From Thiomonas delicata (GTDB lineage Bacteria > Pseudomonadota > Gammaproteobacteria > Burkholderiales > Burkholderiaceae_C), in contig NZ_LT592170.1 in assembly GCF_900088825.1 (NCBI RefSeq), positions 186,001 through 250,000 of the forward strand: a stretch of DNA of 64,000 bases. Direction: 5' to 3'. The notes under the pieces are model-generated. The model was not told the origin of the DNA and ran no database searches. It saw only the letters and a program-made list of their open reading frames with translations. Below, in pieces: positions 8,830 through 17,225 of this stretch (position 1 is its first letter; each line of letters opens with the position of its first letter). Made by a program: the position numbers and the translations under genes.

Positions 8830-9087
8830 ATGAACATCACGGTTCGATACTTTGCCCATGTGCGCGAGTGCCTCGGCACGGGCCGGGAAGACCATGAACT
8901 GCCGGAGCAGATTCGCACCCTGGGTGAGATGCGCGCCTGGCTGATGACACGCAGTGAGCGCCACGCAGAGGCGCTGGATTCCGCGCGGCCCTTGCGCATG
9001 GCCTGCAACCAGACGATGGGGGATACTCAGACCGAGCTGCAGGCCGGATGCGAAGTGGCATTTTTCCCGCCGGTCACCGGGGGGTGA
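8830..9087 (+). CDS. moaD: Molybdopterin synthase small subunit MoaD
   Basis: 85-residue ubiquitin-fold sulfur carrier of molybdopterin synthase. It starts MNITVRYFAHVREC and ends in PPVTGG, the Gly-Gly tail that is adenylylated and thiocarboxylated. GGAGG (8820-8824) sits five bases before ATG 8830. moaE follows after 4 bases, so the two synthase subunits are made side by side. The activating enzyme MoeB is not in the window. Confidence 0.9.
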   Translation: MNITVRYFAHVRECLGTGREDHELPEQIRTLGEMRAWLMTRSERHAEALDSARPLRMACNQTMGDTQTELQAGCEVAFFPPVTGG

Positions 9088-9091
9088 GGCC

Positions 9092-9643
9092 GTGAACACC
9101 CTTCGCATCCAGTCTGAAGTCTTCGATGCCGGCGCTGAGCTGCGCGCATTGCGCGAGACCCGACGCGACATCGGCGCGGTGGTCTGCTTCGAGGGCGTGT
9201 GCCGCGACAGTCATCCGGAACAGGGTGCAGCGTCGGCCGACGTGCAGGCGATGGAACTCGAGCACTATCCGGGAATGACCGAGCAATCCATCGCGGCGAT
9301 GGTGGCCGAGGCGCAAAGCCGCTGGTCCTTGCTCGGCGTCACCGTGATCCATCGCGTCGGCCGTTTGTTGCCTGGGGACCCGATCGTCCTCGTGCTGGTG
9401 GCCAGCGTGCATCGCGCTGCGGCATTTTGCGCCGGGGAATTCTTGATGGACTATGTCAAAACGCAAGCCCCGTTCTGGAAAAAGGAAACCACAACGCTGG
9501 GCCCGGCTTGGGTCGATGCCCGCGAAAGCGATGACACGGCACTGCAACGCTGGGGGATCGACGCGCGGAATGCATCGACAGGTCACCGTGCCAATGCGCA
9601 AAATATCGAGCAGGGCGCAGCGCCTGGATCACGACATGAGTGA
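9092..9643 (+). CDS. moaE: Molybdopterin synthase catalytic subunit MoaE
   Basis: 183 residues with a GTG start. It converts cPMP to molybdopterin using the MoaD thiocarboxylate. Family hallmarks are visible: GAVVCFEGVCR near residue 30, MELEHYPGM, HRVGRLLPGD, ASVHRAAAF, and the active-site lysine region DYVKTQAPFWKKE at about 115-128. The last 25 residues are longer than usual and of low complexity. It closes the molybdenum-cofactor block that begins with moaA; no gene follows on this strand for about 200 bases. Confidence 0.9.
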   Translation: MNTLRIQSEVFDAGAELRALRETRRDIGAVVCFEGVCRDSHPEQGAASADVQAMELEHYPGMTEQSIAAMVAEAQSRWSLLGVTVIHRVGRLLPGDPIVLVLVASVHRAAAFCAGEFLMDYVKTQAPFWKKETTTLGPAWVDARESDDTALQRWGIDARNASTGHRANAQNIEQGAAPGSRHE

Positions 9644-10118
9644 CGCAAATGGCCCTCGATCTTGTCCTGAAGCGTCGTGAAAGATGTTTGACCGGTTTCC
9701 GATGCGATCGGCCCTGAGCATTCTTCGACTCGATCCGTCTCGCCAAGCTACGGGATCGACCCGATTGTCGATTGGGCCGAGAAACCAGCCGAGCGATGAT
9801 GGCCCGGCAGCTTGGAACGTCGAAACACCGGGGGGCGTGTGATGTGCAGGAAGAAGCGCAGCGATATCGACGAAACATTGGATCGCGCTCTTCGGCGCAG
9901 CACTTGGTCGCCCGACCACCCGGAAGCCGTTGATCCCGACCATTCGGGAGGGCGTCACCGGTGGGCCCGATGGGCGCATGGCCTGATGCGCTGGCTCCGT
10001 ACCCGGCATGCTTCCAGCGGCCGTGTTGCAAGCCGAAAATGAAATGCACCCATTCGCCCGCCTTGCCATTCCAATGATGAAGGACGCGCAGCCTCCCGTT
10101 CTCCACTCGCGGTGATCC
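9644..10118 (+). other. Gap between moaE and the ODP-like gene
   Basis: 475 bases with no convincing conserved gene. It holds one weak short frame (9842-10042). I see no terminator hairpin after moaE and no clear FNR-type box before 10119. Confidence 0.4.
9842..10042 (+). CDS. Possible small basic protein (weak)
   Basis: A frame of 66 residues from ATG 9842, beginning MCRKKRSDIDETLDRALRR and rich in Arg and His. A G-rich stretch upstream could act as a ribosome site. I recognise no family. The composition could equally be chance in this GC-rich DNA, so treat it as a candidate only. Confidence 0.25.
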   Translation: MCRKKRSDIDETLDRALRRSTWSPDHPEAVDPDHSGGRHRWARWAHGLMRWLRTRHASSGRVASRK

Positions 10119-10919
10119 ATGTCCATCGAACTCTACAAAGATCCGAACCACGCCTGCGTGATGTTCACCGACCTCGTGCCCGAAGAGGCCGAGGCGGTGC
10201 AGGCCAACCAGTTCCTGATCGTCGACCATGGTGAGGGCGTCATTCTCGACCCCGGCGGCAACATGACGTACAACGAGCTGAGCCTGGCCATGCGCAAGAC
10301 CATCGCGCCGCACAAGCTCGACTACATCCTGGCCTCGCACGCCGACCCCGACATCATCGCCTCGCTGGACCGCTGGATGACCTCGACCCAGGCCAAGCTG
10401 GTCATCTCCAGGCTGTGGGCGCGCTTCGCGCCGCATTTCTGCAAGCTCGGCAAGACGGACGACCGCGTCATCGCCGTTCCCGACGAGGGCGGACGGCTGC
10501 GCTTCGGTCGTACCGAACTCTGGCTGCTGCCAGCGCATTTCATGCATGCCGAAGGCAATTTCCAGTTCTACGATCCGGTGAGCAAGATCCTATTCTCGGG
10601 CGACCTGGGCGTATCGCTCGTCAGCGGGGAGAAAGCTTCGCACTTCCTGGAAAGTCTGACCCCCATGCCGCCGGGCATGGAAGCCTTCCACCGCCGCTAT
10701 ATGGTGAGCAACAAGATTCTGAAGCTGTGGGTGCGTATGGTGCGCGAACTCGACATCGGCATGATCGTGCCGCAGCACGGCGCGCCGATGAAGGGAGCCG
10801 CGATCGTCCAGTTGCTGGACTGGCTGGACGAACTGGCTTGCGGCATCGACCTGATGAGTGCCGCTCACTACCAGATTCCTAAACTGGAATTGAGCCCCTT
10901 GATTCGTCTGGGTTCATAG
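10119..10919 (+). CDS. Metallo-beta-lactamase-fold diiron protein (ODP / flavodiiron-core type)
   Basis: 266 residues, cytoplasmic. The fold is that of the diiron core of flavodiiron proteins without the flavodoxin domain. Likely metal ligands are His74, Asp76 and Asp78 (SHADPDIIAS), His143 (AHFMHAEGN), Asp162 (FSGDLG) and His220 (VPQHGAP). The flavodiiron motif is HxExDH; here Glu is Asp and the last His is Ile79. Such stand-alone cores (oxygen-binding diiron proteins) can act as O2 or NO sensors or reductases. A chemoreceptor gene converges on it from the other strand, which makes a sensory role attractive but unproven. A hydrolase role cannot be excluded. Confidence 0.75.
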   Translation: MSIELYKDPNHACVMFTDLVPEEAEAVQANQFLIVDHGEGVILDPGGNMTYNELSLAMRKTIAPHKLDYILASHADPDIIASLDRWMTSTQAKLVISRLWARFAPHFCKLGKTDDRVIAVPDEGGRLRFGRTELWLLPAHFMHAEGNFQFYDPVSKILFSGDLGVSLVSGEKASHFLESLTPMPPGMEAFHRRYMVSNKILKLWVRMVRELDIGMIVPQHGAPMKGAAIVQLLDWLDELACGIDLMSAAHYQIPKLELSPLIRLGS

Positions 10920-11243
10920 GCAAAATCAGAGAGCGAAGACGTCGAACTTGGGTGCACACATTCCTCGACGCGTTGGCCTATCACGGGAGGTCATTGCACC
11001 ATCGACCTCGCTAACAGCCCCTCTGAGCCATTTCATCGTCGCGGGATCTGCAGGACAGCAAACTGGCGTTCTGGCATGCACGCGTACATGGGGGAGGGGC
11101 AGGATGCCGCGAGCAAGGAACTGACACGGCTGTTGGTTGAACAGGTGGGTTTTGAGGCAGTCGATGGAGGTCGAGGACCCACTCAAGGATCCGACTGATC
11201 CAGTCTTGAGCTTCATTGGGCTCATTGCTGAGCGGGTCATTCC
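10920..11243. other. Gap between two convergent genes
   Basis: 324 bases between the converging ODP-like and chemoreceptor genes. A minus-strand frame (10926-11240) has no recognisable family and no ribosome site. I see no strong terminator hairpin. Confidence 0.4.
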
Positions 11244-12509
11244 TCAGGCATGTTCACCAGCAATCTGCTTGGAATGGGTCGTCGTTTGACGACCAATGTC
11301 GCTGCCCAGGATATGGAGCTTTTCCAGAACGTCTGCTTGAGCGTCCAACAGCGTGGTCGACAATCGGATCACCTCGGCGCGGTGATTGCTTTGGGCCGAT
11401 TGCAAGATCTGGCGCGCTACGGTATGGAGCTGGGCATGGATGGGCTCGATTGCGCGGAAGGCCGCGAGATCTCCGAACGTCGCCTTGCCTTGCGCGTCAT
11501 ACCATTGACCAAACGCACACTGGTGATGATTGGACACGTCCTCTGTTGGCATGGTGGACGGGCTCCGATCGGCTTCGGCCAGAATCTTGACAACGAAGTT
11601 TTTGTGATCATCCTCCGCAGCCTTGAGCAGCATTTGCGTGGCGAGCCTTTGCATGTCTCGGACCTGACCCTGCAACTTGGACACGATGACATCAACGGCC
11701 GCCAGCTCCTTCCTGGACTGGCTGCTGGCGCTTCCGATGCGGTGTACCTGCCCGGCCATGGTTTCGGTGTTGGTTTCAATGCGGACGGTGGCATCCTGCA
11801 CCTGGCGCGCGAGGTTGCGAACCTCATCAGCCACCACTGCAAAGCCGCGTCCGGCCTCGCCGGCGCGTGCTGCCTCGATAGCGGCGTTCAATGCCAGCAG
11901 ATTGGTCTGATAGGAAATTTTGCGAATATCGTGAACCAAAAGAGCGATGGACTTCATCTGGTCGTTCAGCTCGGTGACCGAGCGCTCGTTGTCCATCATC
12001 ACCGCATCCACCTTGCGGATGGCTTGGTCGACCGCTTGCATCGACTCACCAACTTCCGACTCGGCACGGGAGAGCGCTCCCAAGGTTGCCTTGAGTCGCT
12101 CGTTGAGCTGCACGGCTTCACGTCGGGCAGAGATATTGCGCAAACTGGCATGCAGGCAGCAGACTTGGCTCTGCGGGTCGCGAACGACCGCAATCACGAC
12201 GGAAAACAGGAAAGTCCCGATTTCCACTTGCTGGCGAAGAGCGTCACGAGTTCCGCTGGCCACGTCCCGCAAGGCCATGCGCATCTCATCTCCCCTGCCG
12301 CAGATCGGCCACAAAGGGGCGCCGATGACCTGACGCGGTTCAATCCCACCGAGTGCGGGTTTGAACATGTCGGCGAAACGCTCGAATGTGCTTTGCGCCG
12401 TGGGATTGGCATAGAAAATGGGAAAGTCCCCTTCGGCATCGGCCAGAAGATCCAGCGTTTCCAGGCTCTGCAAGGCTTGTTCGAGAAAATGGCGTGTGGT
12501 GTGATCCAT
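11244..12509 (-). CDS. Soluble methyl-accepting chemotaxis protein: PAS - MCP signalling - CZB
   Basis: 421 residues from ATG 12509, with no membrane segment. Residues about 10-125 form a PAS-like sensor ([11 protein letters not shown]). About 140-295 is the coiled signalling domain, whose hairpin tip is [21 protein letters not shown] with [13 protein letters not shown] after it. About 300-370 is a CZB zinc-binding domain with expected ligands His302, Cys331 (CAFGQW), His358 and His362. CZB receptors respond to oxidants or zinc. The MobC-like gene ends 28 bases upstream on the same strand, so the two may be cotranscribed. No che genes are nearby; it would have to use the cell's general chemotaxis or a c-di-GMP-linked system. 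Confidence 0.85.
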   Translation of the reverse strand: MDHTTRHFLEQALQSLETLDLLADAEGDFPIFYANPTAQSTFERFADMFKPALGGIEPRQVIGAPLWPICGRGDEMRMALRDVASGTRDALRQQVEIGTFLFSVVIAVVRDPQSQVCCLHASLRNISARREAVQLNERLKATLGALSRAESEVGESMQAVDQAIRKVDAVMMDNERSVTELNDQMKSIALLVHDIRKISYQTNLLALNAAIEAARAGEAGRGFAVVADEVRNLARQVQDATVRIETNTETMAGQVHRIGSASSQSRKELAAVDVIVSKLQGQVRDMQRLATQMLLKAAEDDHKNFVVKILAEADRSPSTMPTEDVSNHHQCAFGQWYDAQGKATFGDLAAFRAIEPIHAQLHTVARQILQSAQSNHRAEVIRLSTTLLDAQADVLEKLHILGSDIGRQTTTHSKQIAGEHA

Positions 12510-12537
12510 GACAAAGATTTCGGGGGCAGTGGTCGAA

Positions 12538-12909
12538 TCAATCGGGGACGATATTCTCGGCCGTCGATCGGCCCACCCACCCCGCCGTCTCTCGGTGTCC
12601 GGTGGCCGCAGCGGTCGCACGCGCAAGATCGCGCAGTCTGTCCAGACTCGCCAGAAACCTCATCCACACATCATGGTGACAGCCCCCTGAGTTGGCATGT
12701 AGGCCTCTCAACATGTCTGCCTGCTGTCTGAGTTCGCTGACGGCTTCAATCAGGGGCAAGGTGTCGATCTCGCAGCCTAGAGAGGCATGCCGGATGTACT
12801 CGCTGACGGTCAGGCTGTGAGACGAGGCGAGATTGATCAGTCTCTGGTGATCGGAGGCTTCCAGTTGGATCGTAAATCGGCGTGGTCGCCGCACATCACC
12901 TCGAGACAC
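12538..12909 (-). CDS. MobC-like ribbon-helix-helix mobilisation accessory protein
   Basis: 123 residues with GTG start at 12909, overlapping the end of the cytochrome c5 gene by 14 bases. The N-terminal part [15 protein letters not shown]...[14 protein letters not shown] resembles the ribbon-helix-helix relaxosome accessory proteins of the MobC/NikA type. The rest (about 55-123) is helical with a leucine-rich stretch. No relaxase gene is present, so it is probably a remnant of a mobilisable element or a protein reused as a regulator. Confidence 0.5.
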   Translation of the reverse strand: MSRGDVRRPRRFTIQLEASDHQRLINLASSHSLTVSEYIRHASLGCEIDTLPLIEAVSELRQQADMLRGLHANSGGCHHDVWMRFLASLDRLRDLARATAAATGHRETAGWVGRSTAENIVPD

Positions 12910-13444
12910 GATTGTTCTTGTACCTGTCCTCTGGCTTGCCCGTCAGATTCTTGGAGGGTCGATTTTGTGGCGGAGCCAACGACGCAAGCATGAAGTCCAC
13001 GGCAGCCTTCACATCGGCGTCGCTGGCATGGGATCCGCCGCGTGGCGGCATCACGCCCGCACTGCCGGAGTAGCCGTGGATGGCGTGCTCATCAAGAACA
13101 TCGATACCCTTGGCGAGATGCGGTTGCCAACTCCATGCGTCCCCAAGCTTGGGAGCGCCGGAGTGCTGGGCAAATTGGATGGCCTGTTGCAAAGACGTCA
13201 ATTTCGAATCGACCCATGGCCGATCCGACGCCACGGGGCCGTGGCAGGCGCTACACACCTGTTTGTACAAAGCCGCGCCGCGCGCAAGGACCTTTTCGCT
13301 CGCGTTGACATGAATCGTGACCGACGCTGTACTCGCCGACTTGGAGGGGACTTGGGTCGCCGGTTCCCCTGCCGCAGATGCCTGCATCAGAGCGAGCAGG
13401 GAAACGGCAGCCACAGCAAACGAAGACGAAAAACAAACTCTCAT
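12896..13444 (-). CDS. Cytochrome c5-family monohaem protein
   Basis: About 182 residues from ATG 13444 (MRVCFSSSFAVAAVSLLAL..., a clear signal peptide ending ASA). ATG 13474 is an alternative start. The haem motif CSACH lies near the middle and the axial methionine is in GVMPPRGG, followed by the AVDFML helix, all typical of cytochrome c5/c555. It is periplasmic and a likely electron carrier. The small membrane protein gene lies 58 bases upstream on the same strand. Two ALA/SER-rich stretches surround the domain. Its partner is unknown; arsenite oxidase, thiosulfate oxidation enzymes or a terminal oxidase are possible. Confidence 0.8.
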   Translation of the reverse strand: MRVCFSSSFAVAAVSLLALMQASAAGEPATQVPSKSASTASVTIHVNASEKVLARGAALYKQVCSACHGPVASDRPWVDSKLTSLQQAIQFAQHSGAPKLGDAWSWQPHLAKGIDVLDEHAIHGYSGSAGVMPPRGGSHASDADVKAAVDFMLASLAPPQNRPSKNLTGKPEDRYKNNRVSR

Positions 13445-13502
13445 CCTGAAGACATCGCGCAATGATGGACTCATTGGGTTTGCAGACGGTTTTGCCGTGA
13501 TC

Positions 13503-13715
13503 TCAATTTTGTGCGCTGGATGTTTTGGGCGACATTTTCGGAGTGGCTGTGAAAAATGCAAATGCCGCGATGAATAATGAAAAACCAAGTGCCAGGAATG
13601 GAAGATTGTGGGTCATTCCGTGCATCCATCCCCCAGACCAACTCAGAGTCGCACCTAAAAAGATGGCAAACCCGACGAGAAGACTGATCATTCCATAAAG
13701 ATGATGTTTTTTCAA
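13503..13715 (-). CDS. Small membrane protein with two transmembrane helices, TTG start
   Basis: 70 residues starting LKKHHLYGM (TTG at 13713-13715). Reading on the minus strand, AAGGAGA lies 7-8 bases before this TTG, which decides the start over the later ATG. Two hydrophobic helices, about 9-23 and 36-53, are separated by a Trp/His/Met-rich loop (WSGGWMHGMTHN). The C-terminal tail is polar. I recognise no family. The Met/His loop could bind a metal or haem, but this is a guess. It is followed by the cytochrome c5 gene. Confidence 0.55.
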   Translation of the reverse strand: MKKHHLYGMISLLVGFAIFLGATLSWSGGWMHGMTHNLPFLALGFSLFIAAFAFFTATPKMSPKTSSAQN

Positions 13716-14375
13716 AATAAATCTCCTTGAACAAGTTTCAAAAAGGTTTTCCCTGCCCCTGGGATAAACCGGCGAATTGAGCCCGTGGTGGTCCCGCCTT
13801 CGCCCTGGCCTTTGCCGAAGATTCCATGGACTCGACGCAAGGAAGCGCTCTGGGCCACGCAACCTGGCGCGCCTGTGGCAACCCACCCCATACGTCGTTG
13901 AGGATTCATGGCTTGCCCTCATGCATCCTCGTGCAAGACTTTATTGGGCCACACCGACTCCAGCTATTAGGGAAAGTCTGCATAAGCCGTGGCTGATATT
14001 GGGGCAACATACACGGTTGATCTTGCTGCGTCACAAACGCATGGGAAAGGGGGCGGCCTCAAATCTGAAGTGCAACACCCCAAGCCTGGGTGGCTTCAAG
14101 AGCGCAAAAACCACGTCGTACCCGTGCGCCTGCGACGGACTCGTTTACTCAGACAAGTATCGGAACGATGCATCATGGAGTTTGCCCGGACAAACGATGG
14201 GATTTTCCAGCCGGGCTGATCGTGCCGAACACATATTCTTGACTTGAATCAAGATCGCTGCATTTGAAAATACTTAGCGTGGAAAATGGAAACGCGTCGG
14301 TCGTTTGCCATAGTTGGTCAGATCCCTCCGAACAATCGATCCCGCTTCCCCGTCAATCATGTCGAGACATCACCC
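13716..14375. other. Intergenic region between divergent genes
   Basis: 660 bases, less GC-rich than the neighbours. No convincing gene on either strand. It should hold promoters for the minus-strand cytochrome/membrane-protein genes and for the plus-strand CoxG gene; the only site I can define is the FNR-like box at 14239-14252. Confidence 0.5.
14239..14252 (+). promoter_or_regulatory. FNR/Crp-type operator
   Basis: TTGAC-TTGA-ATCAA matches the FNR consensus TTGAT-N4-ATCAA with one mismatch. It lies 124 bases upstream of the coxG-like ATG. The FNR-type protein encoded at 7914-8807 has the E-x-x-S-R recognition helix expected to read this sequence. The link is inferred. Confidence 0.55.
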
Positions 14376-14939
14376 ATGGACGTCCAAGGCAAACGCCACA
14401 TTCCCCTGACTCCTGCGCAAACCTGGGAGGCGCTCAACGCGACCCGGATGCTGAAGGCGTGCATTCCAGGTTGCGAGTGGGTGACGCAGACTGGCGAGGG
14501 GCAGTTCGAAGTCGTGCAGGTGCTCGATATCGCCGGCTACAAGACGCGTTTCTCCAGTACGCTGACGCTCGAGGACGTGAACCCGCCGCACAGCTATGTG
14601 CTGCGCTTCGAAGGCAATGGCGGCAATGCCGGTTTCGGCATCGGCCGCGCGCTCATCGCGCTGCAGCCCAGCGACGGCGGGACGCGGATGAACTATCAGG
14701 CCAGCGCCGAGGTGGGCGGCGCCATCGCGCAGATGGGACAGAGTGCGGTGGATCAGGCCGTCAAGGGCTTGATCGAGGAGTTCTTCAACCGCTTCGAGCG
14801 CAATGTGCGCGGCGAGGCGGCCGGCCAGACCCCGGGCAGCATGGTCGAGCGCCTGTGGTTCATGATGCCGCCCTGGGCCTGGGCCATTTCCACGCTGGTG
14901 GCCGTGTTCATCCTCTACTGGGGCGTCATGCAGTCGTGA
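14376..14939 (+). CDS. CoxG-like SRPBCC-fold protein with C-terminal membrane anchor
   Basis: 187 residues from ATG 14376. The first 145 form a START/SRPBCC-type domain as in CO dehydrogenase subunit G (MDVQGKRHIPLTPAQTWEALN, CIPGCEWV, VGGAIAQMGQSAVDQAVKGLIEEFFNRF). Residues about 163-185 are a C-terminal transmembrane helix. In carboxydotrophs CoxG anchors the molybdenum CO dehydrogenase to the membrane; no coxMSL genes are seen here, so a general lipid- or cofactor-binding role is as likely. Its stop overlaps the GTG start of the thioredoxin-like gene. An FNR-like box lies upstream. Confidence 0.75.
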   Translation: MDVQGKRHIPLTPAQTWEALNATRMLKACIPGCEWVTQTGEGQFEVVQVLDIAGYKTRFSSTLTLEDVNPPHSYVLRFEGNGGNAGFGIGRALIALQPSDGGTRMNYQASAEVGGAIAQMGQSAVDQAVKGLIEEFFNRFERNVRGEAAGQTPGSMVERLWFMMPPWAWAISTLVAVFILYWGVMQS

Positions 14940-15331
14940 ACGCGCAGGCGATATCCGCCGCAGACCGCGAGCCAACCTCTGGACCCTTGATCGTGGCCTG
15001 CCTGTGTGCGCAGTGGTGCGTCGCGTGCAACCTGTGGCAGGCCAATTTCCGGGCATTGGCGCAGCGCATCCCACGAGCCAGGATGCTGTGGGTGGATGTG
15101 GAGGATGCGCATGCCGTGCTGGGCGACTACGAGGTGGAGAACTTTCCCACCCTCATCGTGCAGCGGGGCCCTTGGCTGCTGCATGGAGGCCCGCTGCCAC
15201 CGCAGATTGGAGTGTGGATGCGTCTGGTCGAGGAATTCGTCCGCCTGTCCGCGGATGAGGCAGCGGCAGTGGCGGCCAAGCTGGCACAAACGCAACCCGA
15301 GCTGCCCGATCTTCGAGCTTTCGCGGAATAG
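14936..15331 (+). CDS. Thioredoxin-fold protein
   Basis: 131 residues starting at GTG 14936, overlapping the coxG-like stop (GTGA). A thioredoxin active site WCVAC is at 27-31, with extra cysteines at 22 and 24. VENFPTLIVQRG carries the cis-Pro. No signal peptide, so probably cytoplasmic. The last 30 residues are a helical extension. Both ArsC proteins of the island are of the thioredoxin-coupled type, so this could serve as their reductant, but the pairing with the CoxG-like protein suggests another, undefined role. Confidence 0.75.
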   Translation: MNAQAISAADREPTSGPLIVACLCAQWCVACNLWQANFRALAQRIPRARMLWVDVEDAHAVLGDYEVENFPTLIVQRGPWLLHGGPLPPQIGVWMRLVEEFVRLSADEAAAVAAKLAQTQPELPDLRAFAE

Positions 15332-15451
15332 GTTTCGCGCGTGGCAATGTCACTGTTCTCGGCATCGCCGATCGATGATGAGAACGGGTCTGGCTGTGCA
15401 ACGCATGTTGCCATGGACCCGCTTCGTATCCTGGCACGTGCGATGAACGCT

Positions 15452-16738
15452 TCAAGCCAGACTCAGACGCAGTGCGAGCGCGGTCAGCGTGATCAGCAGG
15501 ACGGGCACGGTCAGCAGGACACCCACCTTGAAGTAGTACCCCCAACCGATGGTCATGCCCTTGCGCGCGAGCACGTGCAGCCAGAGCAAGGTGGCCAGAC
15601 TGCCGATGGGCGTGAACTTCGGCCCCAGATCACAGCCGATGACATTGGCATAGATCATGGCCTCGCGCACCGTGCCAGTGGCGTTCGTCGTCGCAACGGA
15701 GAGCGCACCCACAAGGACCGTTGGCATGTTGTTCATCACCGAGGAGAGGAATGCCGTCAGCACGCCCGTGCCAAACGCCGCGCCCCAGACACCATAGTTG
15801 GCGAAAACATTCAGCAGGTCCGCCAGATACCCAGTGATTCCGGCGTTGCGCAGGCCATACACCACCAGATACATCCCCAGCGAGAAAATGACGATCTGCC
15901 AGGGTGCTTCGCGCAACACCTTCCGGGTGCTGATGACATGGCCGCGCGCAGCCACGCCGAGGAGCAGCAGCGCACCGAAGACCGCGACGGCGCTGACCGG
16001 CACACCTAGCGGTTCAAGACCAAAGTACCCGAGCAGCAGGAGCGCCAGCACCACCCACCCGATGCGGAACGTGGCCGGATCGTGAATGGCCTCATGCGGC
16101 TGTTTGAGCTGCGCCATGTCGTATTGGGCGGGGATGCTGGGCCGGAAATAGAGCAGCAGCACGACCAAGCTGGCGGCGATCGCGGCGATATCCACCGGGA
16201 CCATGATCGCGGCGTATGCGTTGAAGCCGATGTTGAAGAAATTGGCCGAGACGATATTGACCAGGTTGGACACCATCAACGGCAGGCTGGATGTATCGGC
16301 GATGAAGCCGGCGGCCATGACGAAAGCCAGTGTTGCCGCCGGACTGAACCCGAGCGCCAGCAGCATCGCCATCACGATCGGCGTCAGAATCAGCGCTGCG
16401 CCGTCATTGGCGAACAAGGCCGCCACGGCTGCGCCCAGCAGGACCAGGAAGGCGAAGAGTCCGCGCCCGTTGCCGCGCCCCCAACGTGCCACACGCAGCG
16501 CCGCCCACTCGAAAAAGCCGGCTTCATCGAGCAACAGGCTGATGATGATGGTGGCGACGAAAGTAATGGTGGCGTTCCAAACGATGTGCCAAACCGCCGG
16601 AATATCGGCGAGATGAATCACGCCGGTCAGAAGGGCGGCAATGGCGCCGAAAGTCGCGCTCCAGCCGATGCCCAGCCCGCGCGGTTGCCAGATCACCAAG
16701 ACGAGCGTGGCGATGAAGATCAGCAGTGCGATCAGCAT
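15452..16738 (-). CDS. arsB: Arsenite efflux membrane protein ArsB
   Basis: 428 residues, about 11-12 membrane helices, starting [21 protein letters not shown]. It exports arsenite and antimonite from the cytoplasm. Typical ArsB stretches are seen: [43 protein letters not shown] and [22 protein letters not shown]. With the ATPase ArsA encoded in the same operon it should form an ATP-driven pump. It is the last gene of the minus-strand ars operon, 4 bases after the CBS-protein gene. No terminator hairpin was recognised after it. Confidence 0.95.
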   Translation of the reverse strand: MLIALLIFIATLVLVIWQPRGLGIGWSATFGAIAALLTGVIHLADIPAVWHIVWNATITFVATIIISLLLDEAGFFEWAALRVARWGRGNGRGLFAFLVLLGAAVAALFANDGAALILTPIVMAMLLALGFSPAATLAFVMAAGFIADTSSLPLMVSNLVNIVSANFFNIGFNAYAAIMVPVDIAAIAASLVVLLLYFRPSIPAQYDMAQLKQPHEAIHDPATFRIGWVVLALLLLGYFGLEPLGVPVSAVAVFGALLLLGVAARGHVISTRKVLREAPWQIVIFSLGMYLVVYGLRNAGITGYLADLLNVFANYGVWGAAFGTGVLTAFLSSVMNNMPTVLVGALSVATTNATGTVREAMIYANVIGCDLGPKFTPIGSLATLLWLHVLARKGMTIGWGYYFKVGVLLTVPVLLITLTALALRLSLA

Positions 16739-16742
16739 CGGC

Positions 16743-17225
16743 TCAGTTCTTGCGCATGGGGTTGAAGGCATCCGGGCCGCTGTTGGCCAGGCGCTTGACC
16801 AGATCGAAGCGCGAGATCATGCCGACCAGCCGTTCGTGCTCGATCACCGGCAGGGACTTGATGCTGTGATCCACCAGCAGACGCGCGGCCACGGTGACAT
16901 GGTCTTCGGGTGCCACGGTGAGGACTTCCCGCGTCATGACCTGCGCGGCCGTGCGGCCCTCGGCCTTGTCCGGCTCCGGCGTACGCCGGCGAAACACGGA
17001 GCGGTAGAAGTTCTCCTTCCAGACCGATTCGCGCGGCTCCAACCGCTCGTCGGCCGCACGATGCACCAGGTCGCCCTCGGTCACGAGGCCGAGCAGGTGT
17101 CCCTCGGCATCGGTCACCGGAACGCCGTTGATGCGGTGCTCGATCAAGATGCGGGCGATCTCCGCCACGGGCGTCTCCGGTGCGATCCGGATCGGGTTCG
17201 GGGTCATCAGGTCACGGACTTTCAT
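16743..17225 (-). CDS. Two-CBS-domain protein in the ars operon
   Basis: 160 residues from ATG 17225. Two CBS motifs (about 8-60, [18 protein letters not shown]; and 95-150, [18 protein letters not shown]) form a Bateman module, which in other proteins binds adenine nucleotides and reports energy state. It overlaps the flavoprotein gene upstream by 14 bases and is followed 4 bases later by arsB, so it is translated with the pump. Such CBS genes recur in some ars operons; a regulatory link to ArsAB is plausible but not established here. Confidence 0.85.
   Translation of the reverse strand: MKVRDLMTPNPIRIAPETPVAEIARILIEHRINGVPVTDAEGHLLGLVTEGDLVHRAADERLEPRESVWKENFYRSVFRRRTPEPDKAEGRTAAQVMTREVLTVAPEDHVTVAARLLVDHSIKSLPVIEHERLVGMISRFDLVKRLANSGPDAFNPMRKN

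Noticed and set aside
10926-11240. Minus-strand frame of 104 codons in the convergent gap
   Set aside because: No ribosome site, no recognisable motif, and mixed composition typical of non-coding DNA.
13727-13741. TTGA-N7-TCAA near the small membrane protein start, resembling an FNR box
   Set aside because: Spacing is seven, not six, and it lies next to the ribosome site rather than in a promoter position.
14376-15331. CoxG as evidence for a CO dehydrogenase locus
   Set aside because: No coxM, coxS or coxL genes are in the window; SRPBCC proteins of this type occur without them.
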